64,000 bases of DNA from JACJWR01 sp964547485 (GTDB lineage Bacteria > Actinomycetota > Actinomycetes > S36-B12 > UBA10799), in the NCBI GenBank assembly GCA_964547485.1, contig CAZJNU010000002.1, forward strand, positions 1 through 64,000, written 5' to 3'. This document shows, piece after piece, positions 17,234-25,961 of this stretch. A program made the translations under genes and the position numbers. The first letter of the stretch is position 1, and each line of letters starts with the position of its first letter. The notes below the pieces were generated by a model. That model did no database searches. It worked only from the letters and a program-made list of their open reading frames with translations, and was not told the origin of the DNA.

Positions 17234-17584
17234 TTAGGCGTTCTCGCGCCGTTCCTTGATCTTGGCCGCCTTGCCGCGCAGGTCGCGCAGGTAGTAGAGC
17301 TTGGCCCGGCGGACGTCGCCACGGGTGGCGACCTCGATCTTCTCGATGATCGGTGAGTGCACCGGGAAGGTCCGCTCCACCCCAACCCCGAAGCTGACCT
17401 TGCGGACGGTGAACGTCTCCTGCAGGCCACCACCGTGGCGGCGGATCACCACTCCAGCGAAGACCTGAACCCTGGTCCGGTTGCCTTCTACCACCTTCAC
17501 GTGAACCTTGACCGTGTCACCGGGTCGGAAGGCAGGAATGTCGTCGCGCATGGATCCGGCGTCGAGACTGTCTAGGACGTTCAT
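17234..17584 (-). CDS. rplS: 50S ribosomal protein L19
   Basis: 116 residues, the normal size. The KOW-like core is clear: IPAFRPGDTVKVHVKVVEGN, GVVIRRHGGGLQETFTVRK, VERTFPVHSPIIEKIEV. It ends in RGKAAKIKERRENA. GAGGAG lies 6 bases before the ATG. It sits downstream of trmD after a ~160-base gap and upstream of the two lepB genes. Confidence 0.97.
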   Translation of the reverse strand: MNVLDSLDAGSMRDDIPAFRPGDTVKVHVKVVEGNRTRVQVFAGVVIRRHGGGLQETFTVRKVSFGVGVERTFPVHSPIIEKIEVATRGDVRRAKLYYLRDLRGKAAKIKERRENA

Positions 17585-17745
17585 ATTCAGCTCCTCGTGG
17601 CGCGCCGCAGGACGCTCCAGCTATTTGAGACTTGGACGGGGGGGGCCGACAACTGACTGCCCCGCATCTGCTCCCGGTGGGAAACGCACAGCCCCCTGCG
17701 GCAGGCACGAGCGCTACGAGAGGACACAAGTTTGACACAGGCGTC

Positions 17746-18459
17746 TCAGGGAACGTCCGGCGGTACCAGGTCAGGTCGCATGGCCCGGCTGCGATCTGCC
17801 GACTCCTGTGCCCGCCATCGGGACACCTCGCCATGATCCCCGGACATCAGCACCGGCGGTACCGACAGCCCGCGCCACACCGGCGGCCGGGTGTAGACGG
17901 GCCCTTCCAACGGTCCCCCAGCGCGGCCCGGGGCGAATGAGTCGTCCGCAGCGCTGGCCGGATTGCCCAGTACGCCGGGCAGCAGTCGGGCGATCGCCTC
18001 GACCATCACCAGCACGGCGGCTTCGCCGCCAGCCAGCACCACATCACCGATGCTGATCTCGCGTACCTCGCACCTATCCCGGTAGTGCGTCATCACCCGA
18101 GCATCGATGCCCTCATAACGGCCGCAGGCAAACACCAACCAGCCCGAACCCGCCAATTCCTCGGCTACGGCGGCGGTGAACGGCTCCCCGGAGGGGGTCG
18201 GCACCACCAGCACAGGCGGCGACTCCGAGGCCTGCGCCAGCACCGAATCCAGGGCTTCACCCCAGACATCTGGGCGCATCACCATCCCGGGTCCGCCACC
18301 GTAGGGGCTGTCGTCCACCGTCCGGTGCCGATCGGTGGCATGGCCGCGCAGGTCATGCAACTGCACGTCGAGTAGGCCCGAACGCTGGGCTCGACCGACC
18401 AGGGACAGGTTCAGCGGCGCCAGGTAGTCGACGAAGATCGACACCACGTCTATTCGCAT
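17746..18459 (-). CDS. trmD: tRNA (guanine37-N1)-methyltransferase
   Basis: SPOUT-class enzyme that methylates G37 of tRNAs reading CNN codons, preventing +1 frameshifts. Motifs: MRIDVVSIFVDYLAPL at the start, DDSPYGGGPGMVM, the SAM-binding knot with FACGRYEGIDARV, ISIGDVVLAGGEAAVLVM, and VLGNPASAADDSF. The start ATG at 18459 matches the family N-terminus. An in-frame GTG at 18495, just after the rimM stop, would add 12 residues and has a better-spaced GAGG, so it cannot be excluded. Confidence 0.95.
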   Translation of the reverse strand: MRIDVVSIFVDYLAPLNLSLVGRAQRSGLLDVQLHDLRGHATDRHRTVDDSPYGGGPGMVMRPDVWGEALDSVLAQASESPPVLVVPTPSGEPFTAAVAEELAGSGWLVFACGRYEGIDARVMTHYRDRCEVREISIGDVVLAGGEAAVLVMVEAIARLLPGVLGNPASAADDSFAPGRAGGPLEGPVYTRPPVWRGLSVPPVLMSGDHGEVSRWRAQESADRSRAMRPDLVPPDVP

Positions 18460-18497
18460 CTCCAGACCGACCGGATCCGGCGGTTCGGTGCCCACGC

Positions 18498-19076
18498 TCA
18501 GATCAACCCCTCGGGCGGATCCACCAGAAGGCGGCCAGTCACGATATCCACCTCGGTCACGATCTCGGCAACAAACGGAATCATCGCCTCGCCATCCTCG
18601 GTGGTCACGACCAGCAGATCCTGACCCGGGACGTGCAGCACGTCGGTGACCGACCCCAACAATTCGCCAGTCATCAAGTGGGCGGCCAACCCGACGAGTT
18701 GGTGGTCGTAAAACTCGTCACCGGTCAACGGCAACTCGGCTGGATCCTGCTCGACCTCCAGCAGCAGCCCACGTACCCGCTCGGCCGCGTCACGATCGAC
18801 AATCCCCTCGAACCGCAGCAGCAGTCGACCGGAGTGCCACCGGGCCGCGACAACGACCAGTGTCTCCGGCCGCGCCGGATCCTTCGCGCCGTCGCTCGAC
18901 TCCGCCGCGACATACAGCAGCGCGCCGGGCGAGAACCGCAGCCCGGGATCATCCGTCCGAACCTCCACGGCGACATCGCCACGGAGCCCGTGGGCTCGGC
19001 CGATCCGGCCAACGACGACGCGCAGGTCAGCGCTCGCCCACGTCGAGGAAGTCGATCCGAACGGCTTTGCCGCCAC
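18498..19076 (-). CDS. rimM: Ribosome maturation factor RimM
   Basis: 192 residues. Assists 16S rRNA processing and assembly of the 30S head around S19. The N-terminal RimM domain starts at VVVGRIGRAHGLRGDVAVEV. The C-terminal PRC barrel contains GSVTDVLHVPGQDLLVV and AMIPFVAEIVTEVDIVTGR. The GTG start at 19076 lies within the 3' end of khpA (50-base overlap). No usable start codon is found nearer the conserved domain. The khpA-rimM-trmD order is conserved in actinobacteria. Confidence 0.93.
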   Translation of the reverse strand: MAAKPFGSTSSTWASADLRVVVGRIGRAHGLRGDVAVEVRTDDPGLRFSPGALLYVAAESSDGAKDPARPETLVVVAARWHSGRLLLRFEGIVDRDAAERVRGLLLEVEQDPAELPLTGDEFYDHQLVGLAAHLMTGELLGSVTDVLHVPGQDLLVVTTEDGEAMIPFVAEIVTEVDIVTGRLLVDPPEGLI

Positions 19077-19272
19077 CGACCGCCTTCACCACAGTCCGAA
19101 TCGCCGAAGCCGTCCGACCGGAACGTCCGATCACCCGACCCATATCGTCCGGGTGGACGCGGACCGCGAGGCTGTCGCCCCGGTTGCGGTTTCGACGCTC
19201 CGACACAGTGACATCGTCGGGGTGCTCGACAATCCCGCGGACGAGATGCTCGAGGGCTTCCGCTGCGACCAC
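19027..19272 (-). CDS. khpA: KH domain RNA-binding protein KhpA
   Basis: 81 residues, a single KH domain. The GxxG loop lies in MGRVIGRSGRTASAIRT, preceded by EALEHLVRGIVEHPDDV. Homologues bind RNA and, with KhpB, affect cell size and division in other bacteria. The GTG start at 19272 follows the rpsP stop by only a few bases, with AAGGA eight bases upstream. The gene is between rpsP and rimM. Confidence 0.93.
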   Translation of the reverse strand: MVAAEALEHLVRGIVEHPDDVTVSERRNRNRGDSLAVRVHPDDMGRVIGRSGRTASAIRTVVKAVGGGKAVRIDFLDVGER

Positions 19273-19276
19273 CGGA

Positions 19277-19813
19277 TCAGTCCTTGGAACCGGAGTCTGC
19301 GGTGCTGTCCGCCGTGGCCTCTGCCTCAGTGGCCGCCAGGTCGGTGGCCTCCTCTGCAACCTCATCGGCGGCGGTCTCGATTGCCGCCACCTCCGCTTCG
19401 GCAGTGTCCACCTCGGCGGCCTGTTCGGCCTTCTTCGCAGCCTTCGGCCTCGCGGGCGCATCGCCAGCCTTGGCCGCGGCCTCTACCGCAGTCGCGAATA
19501 CAGCCGTCTTGTCGGCCTTCGGCTCAGCGAACCGGAGGGTGCCCTCGGCCCCTGGCAGGCCCTTGAACTTCTGCCAGTCGCCGGTGACCTTCAGCAGCGC
19601 CGTGACGGCCTCGGTGGGCTGGGCGCCGACACCAAGCCAGTACTGCACCCGCGCGGAATCCACCCGGATCAACGACGGGTCCTGCTTGGGCTGATAGATA
19701 CCGATCTCCTCGATCGCCCGACCGTCGCGCTTGGCGCGGGCGTCGGCGATGACGATGCGGTACTGCGGGTTGCGGATCTTGCCAATACGCTTGAGTTTGA
19801 TCTTGACGGCCAC
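19277..19813 (-). CDS. rpsP: 30S ribosomal protein S16 with Ala/Glu-rich tail
   Basis: 178 residues. The S16 core occupies about the first 85 residues (KIKLKRIGKIRNPQYRIV, AKRDGRAIEEIGIYQP). A ~90-residue tail rich in Ala, Glu, Asp and Thr follows (AEVDTAEAEVAAIETAADEV). Actinobacterial S16 proteins often have such tails, but this one roughly doubles the protein. The GTG start at 19813 gives the expected VKIKLKR N-terminus; GGAG lies about 15 bases upstream, which is distant. Confidence 0.95.
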   Translation of the reverse strand: MAVKIKLKRIGKIRNPQYRIVIADARAKRDGRAIEEIGIYQPKQDPSLIRVDSARVQYWLGVGAQPTEAVTALLKVTGDWQKFKGLPGAEGTLRFAEPKADKTAVFATAVEAAAKAGDAPARPKAAKKAEQAAEVDTAEAEVAAIETAADEVAEEATDLAATEAEATADSTADSGSKD

Positions 19814-19943
19814 GAGGCGCTTTTCTCCAAAGTAATGGTACGGATGGACCGTCCGGGCACCGTGGGGCTGGCACCGTCGCGGACACAATGACTCCCATGC
19901 CGACGGGAAGAGGGCCCGACTGCGGGATCGACCCGCTCATTCT

Positions 19944-19960
19944 GCCAGACAGCGTCTGGC
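19944..19960 (-). terminator. Hairpin between ffh and rpsP
   Basis: Perfect 7-base inverted repeat, GCCAGAC and GTCTGGC around a 3-base loop, 16 bases beyond the ffh stop. There is no run of Ts after it, so it would be a U-less hairpin of the kind often proposed for actinobacteria. It may separate ffh from the rpsP transcription unit. Confidence 0.4.
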
Positions 19961-19975
19961 CGCACCTCGATCGGG

Positions 19976-21538
19976 TCAGCCGTCGCCAAGCATCCGACGC
20001 AGTTCCGGGGGCAACTCCGGCATTGCGCCGGTGGCAAGCGGATCCCGCCCCGGAACACCTTTGGTGCCGCTCGGCGCGAGCAGGCCCGAGCCGGGCTCGG
20101 CGGCCGGTGCCAGCAGCGCCGCCGCCTCCTGCTCGGCTCGCTTGGCCGGGTTGCCGCTGCGCCCCTTCTTGGCCCGACGCCCCGCCGCCGCCTGCTTACC
20201 CTTGCCTTTCTTACCACCGCCGGGCATTCCGGGGATGCCCGCGGTCATCCGCTTCATCATCTTCTGGGCCTGCGCAAACCGCTCGAGCAGGTTATTGACT
20301 TCACTGACGTGGACCCCGGATCCGCGGGCGATACGCGCCCTCCTGGAACCGTTGAGAATGGCCGAGTTCCGCCGCTCTTCAGGCGTCATCGAACGGATGA
20401 TCGCCGTCACCCGGTCGATTTCGCGCTCATCCAGGGACTCCAACTGCTTGCGGGCATCGGCCATCCCCGGCAGCATTCCCATCAGCTTGCCGAGTGAGCC
20501 CATCTTCTTGACGGCCTGCATCTGCTCGAGGAAGTCCTCGAGCGTGAAATCGTCACCACGCGCCATCTTGTCGGCCATCGCGGCCGCCTGGTCGGCGTCG
20601 AAGGCGCGCTCGGCCTGCTCGATGAGCGTCATCATGTCGCCCATATCGAGGATTCGGGATGCCATCCGATCGGGATGGAAGGGTTCGAAATCCTCCGGCT
20701 TCTCACCGGTGGAGGCGAACATGATCGGCCGGCCAGTCACTTGCCTGACCGACAGTGCCGCACCGCCCCTGGCGTCCCCATCCAGCTTGGTCAGCACCAC
20801 GCCGTCGAACCCGACACCCTCGTTGAAGGCGTTGGCCGTGACGACGGCGTCCTGGCCGATCATCGCGTCGATGACCAGCAGCACCTCGTCGGGGGCGACG
20901 GCGTCGCGAATCCCCCGCGCCTGATTCATCAGGTCCTCGTCGATGGCCAACCGACCGGCAGTGTCCACCACAACCACGTCGTAACCGTTCGCCTCGGCAT
21001 GGGCGACCCCACCGCGGGACACCACGACCGGGTCGCCGACGCCGTTACCGGGTTCTGGCGCATAGACCCCGACGCCGACCCGTTCGGCCACTACTGAGAG
21101 TTGATCAACAGCGTTCGGGCGCTGCAGGTCGGCGGCAACAAGCAGCGGTCGATGGCCCTGCTCCCCCAGCCAGCGAGCGAGTTTGCCGGCCAGCGTGGTC
21201 TTTCCTGCCCCCTGTAGGCCAAGCAGCATGATCACGGTCGGCGGACGCTTCGCGTATCGCATCCGACGGGTCTCCCCGCCGAGAATCGCGATCAATTCGT
21301 CGTTCACGATCTTGACGACCTGCTGGGCGGGGTTGAGTGCCCCGGACACTTCCTCCGACAGCGCCCGCTCTTTCACCCGGGCGCAGAAATCGCGCACCAC
21401 CGGCAGCGCGACGTCGGCTTCCAGCAGCGCGGTGCGGATCTCCCGGACGGTGGCATCCACGTCGGCGGGTGACAGCCGACCTTTACCGCGGAGGTTCTTG
21501 AAGGTCGCCGCCAGGCGATCAGACAGGGTTGCGAACAC
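19976..21538 (-). CDS. ffh: Signal recognition particle protein Ffh
   Basis: 520 residues. SRP54 GTPase that targets nascent membrane and secreted proteins with 4.5S RNA to FtsY. The N domain is followed by the G domain: Walker A LLGLQGAGKTTLAGKLA, VDTAGRLAIDEDLM, VLTKLDGDARGGAALS. The Met-rich M domain (MQAVKKMGSLGKLMGMLPGM) comes next. A basic Gly/Lys segment (GGGKKGKGKQAAAGRRAKKG) and a Pro/Leu-rich tail end the protein. The GTG start gives the usual MFATLSDRLAATFKNLRGKG N-terminus. Confidence 0.96.
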   Translation of the reverse strand: MFATLSDRLAATFKNLRGKGRLSPADVDATVREIRTALLEADVALPVVRDFCARVKERALSEEVSGALNPAQQVVKIVNDELIAILGGETRRMRYAKRPPTVIMLLGLQGAGKTTLAGKLARWLGEQGHRPLLVAADLQRPNAVDQLSVVAERVGVGVYAPEPGNGVGDPVVVSRGGVAHAEANGYDVVVVDTAGRLAIDEDLMNQARGIRDAVAPDEVLLVIDAMIGQDAVVTANAFNEGVGFDGVVLTKLDGDARGGAALSVRQVTGRPIMFASTGEKPEDFEPFHPDRMASRILDMGDMMTLIEQAERAFDADQAAAMADKMARGDDFTLEDFLEQMQAVKKMGSLGKLMGMLPGMADARKQLESLDEREIDRVTAIIRSMTPEERRNSAILNGSRRARIARGSGVHVSEVNNLLERFAQAQKMMKRMTAGIPGMPGGGKKGKGKQAAAGRRAKKGRSGNPAKRAEQEAAALLAPAAEPGSGLLAPSGTKGVPGRDPLATGAMPELPPELRRMLGDG

Positions 21539-21607
21539 GTATGGGCCCTCGAGTCCTAGAACACGTCGAAGCCCCCACCCTACCCTCGCCGGATCGTCCC
21601 GCTGCGG

Positions 21608-23959
21608 CTAGCCCGGTAGCTCGGCGGCCTCAACCAACCTGCCGCGGAGATCCTCAACCGCAGCTGCCGACAACGGTAGGCCGTCGTCGTTGAGCAGGTA
21701 GAACACATCGACCACATCCGAACCGAGGGTGGACACTTTCGCTGCCTGCACGCGCGCCCCTGCCGACTCCATCCGACGCAGCAGCCGGTGTAGCAAGCCG
21801 GGCGAATCGGCTGCCCTGACCTCTACCACCGTCGCCCGGTCGGAGGCATCCGCGACCACCGCCACCCGCGGGGCGGGGGCGTCCGCGGCGTACTCGAACG
21901 AGGTCTCCCTGCGGCGCAACCGATCCTTCACGTCCAGGGTGCCGGCGACCACCCGCCGAAGGTCCACCGCCAACCGTTGTGGATCGGGTGGCTCTCCGAA
22001 GGAGGGAGTCACCCGCCAAGTGCTGACCGATCGGCCAGCGACCGTGTGAGCGCGCGCGTCGATCACCTGAAGTCTGTGCAGCGCCAACACCCCGGCGGCG
22101 TCGGCAATGTCTCCGCGGGAGGCCGGCGCACCGATCGTCAACTCCTCCAGCCCTCCCACCGTGCGGTGCATCACCACGACATCACCGGTCGTCGCTGCGG
22201 CCTGCTCCAATTCACTCGGACCCGGCAAGTCGGGGGCGGGTTCGCCGTCCAGGGCGGCCCGTACCCGAGTCACCAGAGTGTCCACCAAGCCGGCCTTCCA
22301 CGGACTCCAGGCTGCCGGCCCGGTGGCCTGGGCGTCAGCCATCGTCAGTGCCCGGAGCAACTCCAGCACATCGATCCGCTGCACTGCTGCCGCCACAGCG
22401 GCCACCGTGGCCGGGTCCTCGATATCGCGCCTCGTCGCAGTCTCCGACAGCAACAGGTGGTGGGCGACCAGCGCCACCAGCACCTCCGTGTCCTGCTGGC
22501 TGAAACCCATCCGGGGTGCGATCTCGGCCACCATCACAGCGCCCACTTCGCTGTGTTTGGCCGCCCCCGCAGGCTTGCCGATGTCATGCAGGATCGCCGC
22601 CACCAACAACAGGTCAGGCCGGGCCACCTCACGGGCATGCGAACTTGCCCGGACGGCCGTCTCCAACATGTGCCGATCCACCGTGTGGACGTGCACCGGA
22701 TTGTGCTGTGGTGCGCTGCGGGTTGCGGCCCATTCCGGCACCAGCCGGGTGATCAGATCCTGCTGGTCTAGGGCCTCCCACACCGGGACTGTCCCCCGGC
22801 CGGCGCCGATCAGCGCGACAAACGAGTTGCGCATCTCGTCCGACCAGGGCACCGGTGCCGATCCGGTGGTCTCCGCCAGTCGGGTCAGAGTGGCCGGCGC
22901 GATCCGCAATCCCGCGCGCGCCGAGGCAGCGGCCATTCTCAGCAGAAGCGCAGGATCCCTCGACGGCCGGGCGTCGCGGGCCAGCACGACCTCCCCGTCC
23001 GCCACTACCGCCCCGTCTGCCAAGGGCGCCCGAGCCGGGACCTTGGGACCTCGAAGTTTGCGCAGGCCGGGAACGCGGGCAGGCCGACCCACTCGGTCCA
23101 CCCGGTGCCAGACAATGTCTGCCGCCCAATCAATCGTCCTGCCCGCGGCCGCCACCGCCCGAAGGACGCCGTCGCCGTCGCCGTCCGGATCCTCGATCCC
23201 CAGCAGTCGCGCTACGCCGGGCTGCTCCTGCCGCAACAGTCGGTCACTACTGCGTCCGGTGGAGGTGTGCAGCGCATCCCGGACGTCGAGCAGTAGCAGG
23301 TGCGGCGCCTCCAACGCGGCGCGCGGGACGTCAGTTACCCAGGATGCCGCTATCGCCCGCATGATGGTGAGATCGCGCAGTCCGCCGAGACTCTCCTTCA
23401 ACTCAGGTTCCTGTAGGTAGGCGAGCTCACCGAAGCTCTCCCGTCGGTTGGCCACCATCTGTCGCAGTTCGGGTAGCCGGACGGCCGCCCGGGCCCGCCA
23501 ATCCGACAGCGAAGAGGCGCGCAGTCCGGCGAGTAGCGACTCATCGCCGGCTATCGTGCGGCCGTCCAACAGCCCCAGCATCACTTTCACATCCGAGTTC
23601 GCCAGCCGCCGGGCCTGGGCGGGGGTACGCACGCTGTGGTCAAGGCGCACCCCGGAATCCCAGATCGGGTACCAGATTCTGTCTGCCGGAACCCCGACGG
23701 CTGACCCGGGGGTGTGCAGCAGCAACACATCGATATCGCTACCTGGCGCCAACTCTCGGCGACCATATCCGCCGATGGCCACCAGCGCGCAACTGGCCGG
23801 GTCGGCGCCGGAGTCGAGGAACAACCGTCGAAGCCAGGCATCGGTCAGGTCCGCAAGTTCTGCCCGCCGGACCGCCGGGTCGATGAAGGGGCTGGCCAGT
23901 AATGTCTCACGGGCTGCGCGGAAGACTTCCGGCTGCGCGGAATCCAGGACCACTGTCAT
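21608..23959 (-). CDS. glnD: P-II uridylyltransferase / uridylyl-removing enzyme
   Basis: 783 residues. Bifunctional nitrogen sensor that modifies and demodifies GlnB/GlnK; in actinobacteria the modification is usually adenylylation. The nucleotidyltransferase motif IGGYGRRELAPGSDIDVLL lies at about residues 61-79. The central HD domain includes HTVDRHMLETAVR and LVAAILHDIGKPAGAA. Two ACT-like regions lie at the C-terminus, the last around EVRAADSPGLLHRLLRRMES. The ATG at 23959 has GAGGAG at 7 bases and is preferred to one nine codons upstream. It follows glnB by ~177 bases that hold nothing I recognise. Confidence 0.93.
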   Translation of the reverse strand: MTVVLDSAQPEVFRAARETLLASPFIDPAVRRAELADLTDAWLRRLFLDSGADPASCALVAIGGYGRRELAPGSDIDVLLLHTPGSAVGVPADRIWYPIWDSGVRLDHSVRTPAQARRLANSDVKVMLGLLDGRTIAGDESLLAGLRASSLSDWRARAAVRLPELRQMVANRRESFGELAYLQEPELKESLGGLRDLTIMRAIAASWVTDVPRAALEAPHLLLLDVRDALHTSTGRSSDRLLRQEQPGVARLLGIEDPDGDGDGVLRAVAAAGRTIDWAADIVWHRVDRVGRPARVPGLRKLRGPKVPARAPLADGAVVADGEVVLARDARPSRDPALLLRMAAASARAGLRIAPATLTRLAETTGSAPVPWSDEMRNSFVALIGAGRGTVPVWEALDQQDLITRLVPEWAATRSAPQHNPVHVHTVDRHMLETAVRASSHAREVARPDLLLVAAILHDIGKPAGAAKHSEVGAVMVAEIAPRMGFSQQDTEVLVALVAHHLLLSETATRRDIEDPATVAAVAAAVQRIDVLELLRALTMADAQATGPAAWSPWKAGLVDTLVTRVRAALDGEPAPDLPGPSELEQAAATTGDVVVMHRTVGGLEELTIGAPASRGDIADAAGVLALHRLQVIDARAHTVAGRSVSTWRVTPSFGEPPDPQRLAVDLRRVVAGTLDVKDRLRRRETSFEYAADAPAPRVAVVADASDRATVVEVRAADSPGLLHRLLRRMESAGARVQAAKVSTLGSDVVDVFYLLNDDGLPLSAAAVEDLRGRLVEAAELPG

Positions 23960-24136
23960 GCTTCCTCTCCTCGATCGTGTCGACAACTATCTCCCACCTG
24001 CACGGGCTCCCCGCACCCCCGGTTCTCTGCGGCCCTCGGCCAACCGCACGGCGGAGGGGCCGGGCACAAATGGCACCGACCCCTCCGCCTGCTGACAGTC
24101 GCGCTGCGCACAGCGCTCCAGCTAGTCGCCTGACAG

Positions 24137-24475
24137 CTACAGCGCGGCCGACCCCCGTTCGCCGGTACGCACCCGCACCAGTTCGTCGACCGGCACGGTC
24201 CACACCTTCCCGTCACCGATCTTGCCGGTGGCGGCGGATTTGACGATCAGGTTCACCACGTCGGCGGCATCCTCGTCGTCCACCACAACCTCGATCCGCA
24301 GTTTCGGGATCAGGTCGACCGTATATTCGGCCCCCCGGTACACCTCGGTGTGTCCACCCTGGCGACCGTAGCCGCTGACCTCGGAGACCGTCAGTCCGGA
24401 GATTCCGAACGTCTGCAGCGCCTCCTTGACGTCGTCGAGCTTGAACGGCTTGATCACTCCGGTCACGAGTTTCAT
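24137..24475 (-). CDS. glnB: Nitrogen regulatory P-II protein
   Basis: 112 residues, standard length. Trimeric signal protein binding ATP/ADP and 2-oxoglutarate and controlling the ammonium channel. Signatures: MKLVTGVIKPFKLDDVKEAL, the T-loop with Tyr51 in EVYRGAEYTVDLIPK (the modification site), and TGKIGDGKVWTVPVDELVRVRTGE. The ATG overlaps the amtB stop by four bases (ATGA), so it is co-translated with amtB and could be named glnK. Confidence 0.95.
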   Translation of the reverse strand: MKLVTGVIKPFKLDDVKEALQTFGISGLTVSEVSGYGRQGGHTEVYRGAEYTVDLIPKLRIEVVVDDEDAADVVNLIVKSAATGKIGDGKVWTVPVDELVRVRTGERGSAAL

Positions 24476-25806
24476 GCCGACACCTCCTCCTTCTTCTTGC
24501 TGCTGACCGATCCGATTGAACCTGCGAACGCGCCGCCGTAACCGTCCGATGACTCGTACGCCGATTCGGCGTGCTGGGTGACGTCGATACCTTCGGCCTC
24601 GGCGTCCTGATCGATTCGGAACCCAATCGTCTTGCTCAACGCGTACCCGATGATCAGGGTCAGGATGAGGCTGTACGCCAGCACCGCACCACCTGCCACG
24701 GCCTGCTTACCGAGTTGGCTGAAACCGCCGCCGTAGAACAAGCCGCTGACAGCTGCCGGTGCCTCCTCGGTGGCGACGAAGCCGATCATCAACGTGCCGA
24801 CGATGCCACCGACCAGGTGGACCCCGACGACGTCCAGCGAGTCGTCGAACCCGAAGCGGTACTTCAGTCCGACGGCCAGGGCGCAGAGGACACCCGCCAC
24901 TACACCGATCGCCAGCGCGCCCAAGATGTTCACCGAGGAACACGCAGGGGTGATGGCAACCAGACCAGCGACGATGCCGGACGCGGCACCCAACGAGGTG
25001 GCGTGACCGTCACGCAGCCGCTCGGTGAGCATCCAGGCGAGCGAGCCAGCTGCGGTCGCGGTGAGGGTGGTCATCCAGACCACAGATGCGGTCGTGCCGG
25101 CGGTGAGGGCGCTACCGGCGTTGAAGCCGAACCAGCCGAACCACAACAGACCTGCGCCGAGCATCACGAACGGCAGGTTGTGTGGCCGGAATGCCGTCTT
25201 GCCGAAGCCGATCCGCTTACCCAGCACAATCGCCAGTGCCAGACCCGCCGCGCCCGCGTTGATGTGCACCGCCGTGCCACCGGCGAAGTCGATCGCGCCC
25301 AAGTTGTTCGCGATCCAGCCACCGGTGTAACTGCCGTCCTTGCTGCTGAACGCGAACACCCAGTGAGCGACTGGGAAGTAGACCAGCGTTGCCCAAATAC
25401 CAGCGAAGATCATCCAGGTACCGAATTTCGCGCGGTCCGCGATGGCCCCCGAGATCAGCGCCACCGTGATGATCGCGAACACGGCCTGGAAGGCCACGAA
25501 CGCCATCGACGGGATGCTGCCGGACACGGACTCGGGGTTCATCAGACCCTTCAACCCGAGGAACTCGGTCGGATCTCCCAGCAATCCCTTGCCACCGGTG
25601 CTGTTACCGAACGCCATCGAGTAGCCGTACAGCACCCACAGCACACTGACCAATGCCAGCGCACCAAAGCTCATCATCATCATGTTGAGCACGCTCTTCA
25701 TACGGACCATTCCGCCGTAGAAGAACGCCAGTGCTGGTGTCATCAGCAGCACCAGCGCCGCGCTCACGAGGACCCATGCTGTGTCCCCGCTATTGATTTC
25801 GGGCAT
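24472..25806 (-). CDS. amtB: Ammonium transporter
   Basis: 444 residues with ~11 membrane helices. The AmtB pattern is complete: MTPALAFFYGGMVRMKSVL, the twin-His pore environment (FAGGTAVHINAGAAGLA), and FDDSLDVVGVHLVGGIVGT. The C-terminal cytoplasmic tail of ~45 residues is the usual P-II contact region. The ATG is preceded by GAGGAGAGCACG. It is first in an amtB-glnB-glnD set, with two GlnR-like boxes upstream. Confidence 0.96.
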   Translation of the reverse strand: MPEINSGDTAWVLVSAALVLLMTPALAFFYGGMVRMKSVLNMMMMSFGALALVSVLWVLYGYSMAFGNSTGGKGLLGDPTEFLGLKGLMNPESVSGSIPSMAFVAFQAVFAIITVALISGAIADRAKFGTWMIFAGIWATLVYFPVAHWVFAFSSKDGSYTGGWIANNLGAIDFAGGTAVHINAGAAGLALAIVLGKRIGFGKTAFRPHNLPFVMLGAGLLWFGWFGFNAGSALTAGTTASVVWMTTLTATAAGSLAWMLTERLRDGHATSLGAASGIVAGLVAITPACSSVNILGALAIGVVAGVLCALAVGLKYRFGFDDSLDVVGVHLVGGIVGTLMIGFVATEEAPAAVSGLFYGGGFSQLGKQAVAGGAVLAYSLILTLIIGYALSKTIGFRIDQDAEAEGIDVTQHAESAYESSDGYGGAFAGSIGSVSSKKKEEVSA

Positions 25807-25883
25807 CGTGCTCTCCTCTCGCCCATTATTTCCGTGGTCGAGATGAGACTCGCTGTCGGCTGTTTCCCGGAGTTGGTCAGCAC

Positions 25884-25899
25884 GTTTCTGCCGGGTGAC
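25884..25899 (-). promoter_or_regulatory. GlnR-type operator, proximal
   Basis: Reads GTCAC-n6-GAAAC on the minus strand, a perfect match to the actinobacterial GlnR consensus gTnAc-n6-GaAAc. Its near edge is about 78 bases upstream of the amtB start. In Streptomyces and mycobacteria GlnR activates amtB-glnK-glnD from such sites under nitrogen limitation. Confidence 0.7.
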
Positions 25900-25914
25900 G
25901 TTTGGCGGCCCTTT

Positions 25915-25930
25915 GTTGCCGTCGTGTTAC
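25915..25930 (-). promoter_or_regulatory. GlnR-type operator, distal
   Basis: Reads GTAAC-n6-GCAAC on the minus strand, one mismatch from gTnAc-n6-GaAAc. It begins 31 bases upstream of the proximal box, close to three helical turns, so both boxes would lie on one face of the DNA. Confidence 0.6.
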
Positions 25931-25961
25931 GCGGCTGCGGCGCCCGACTGCGGCGGGTTGG

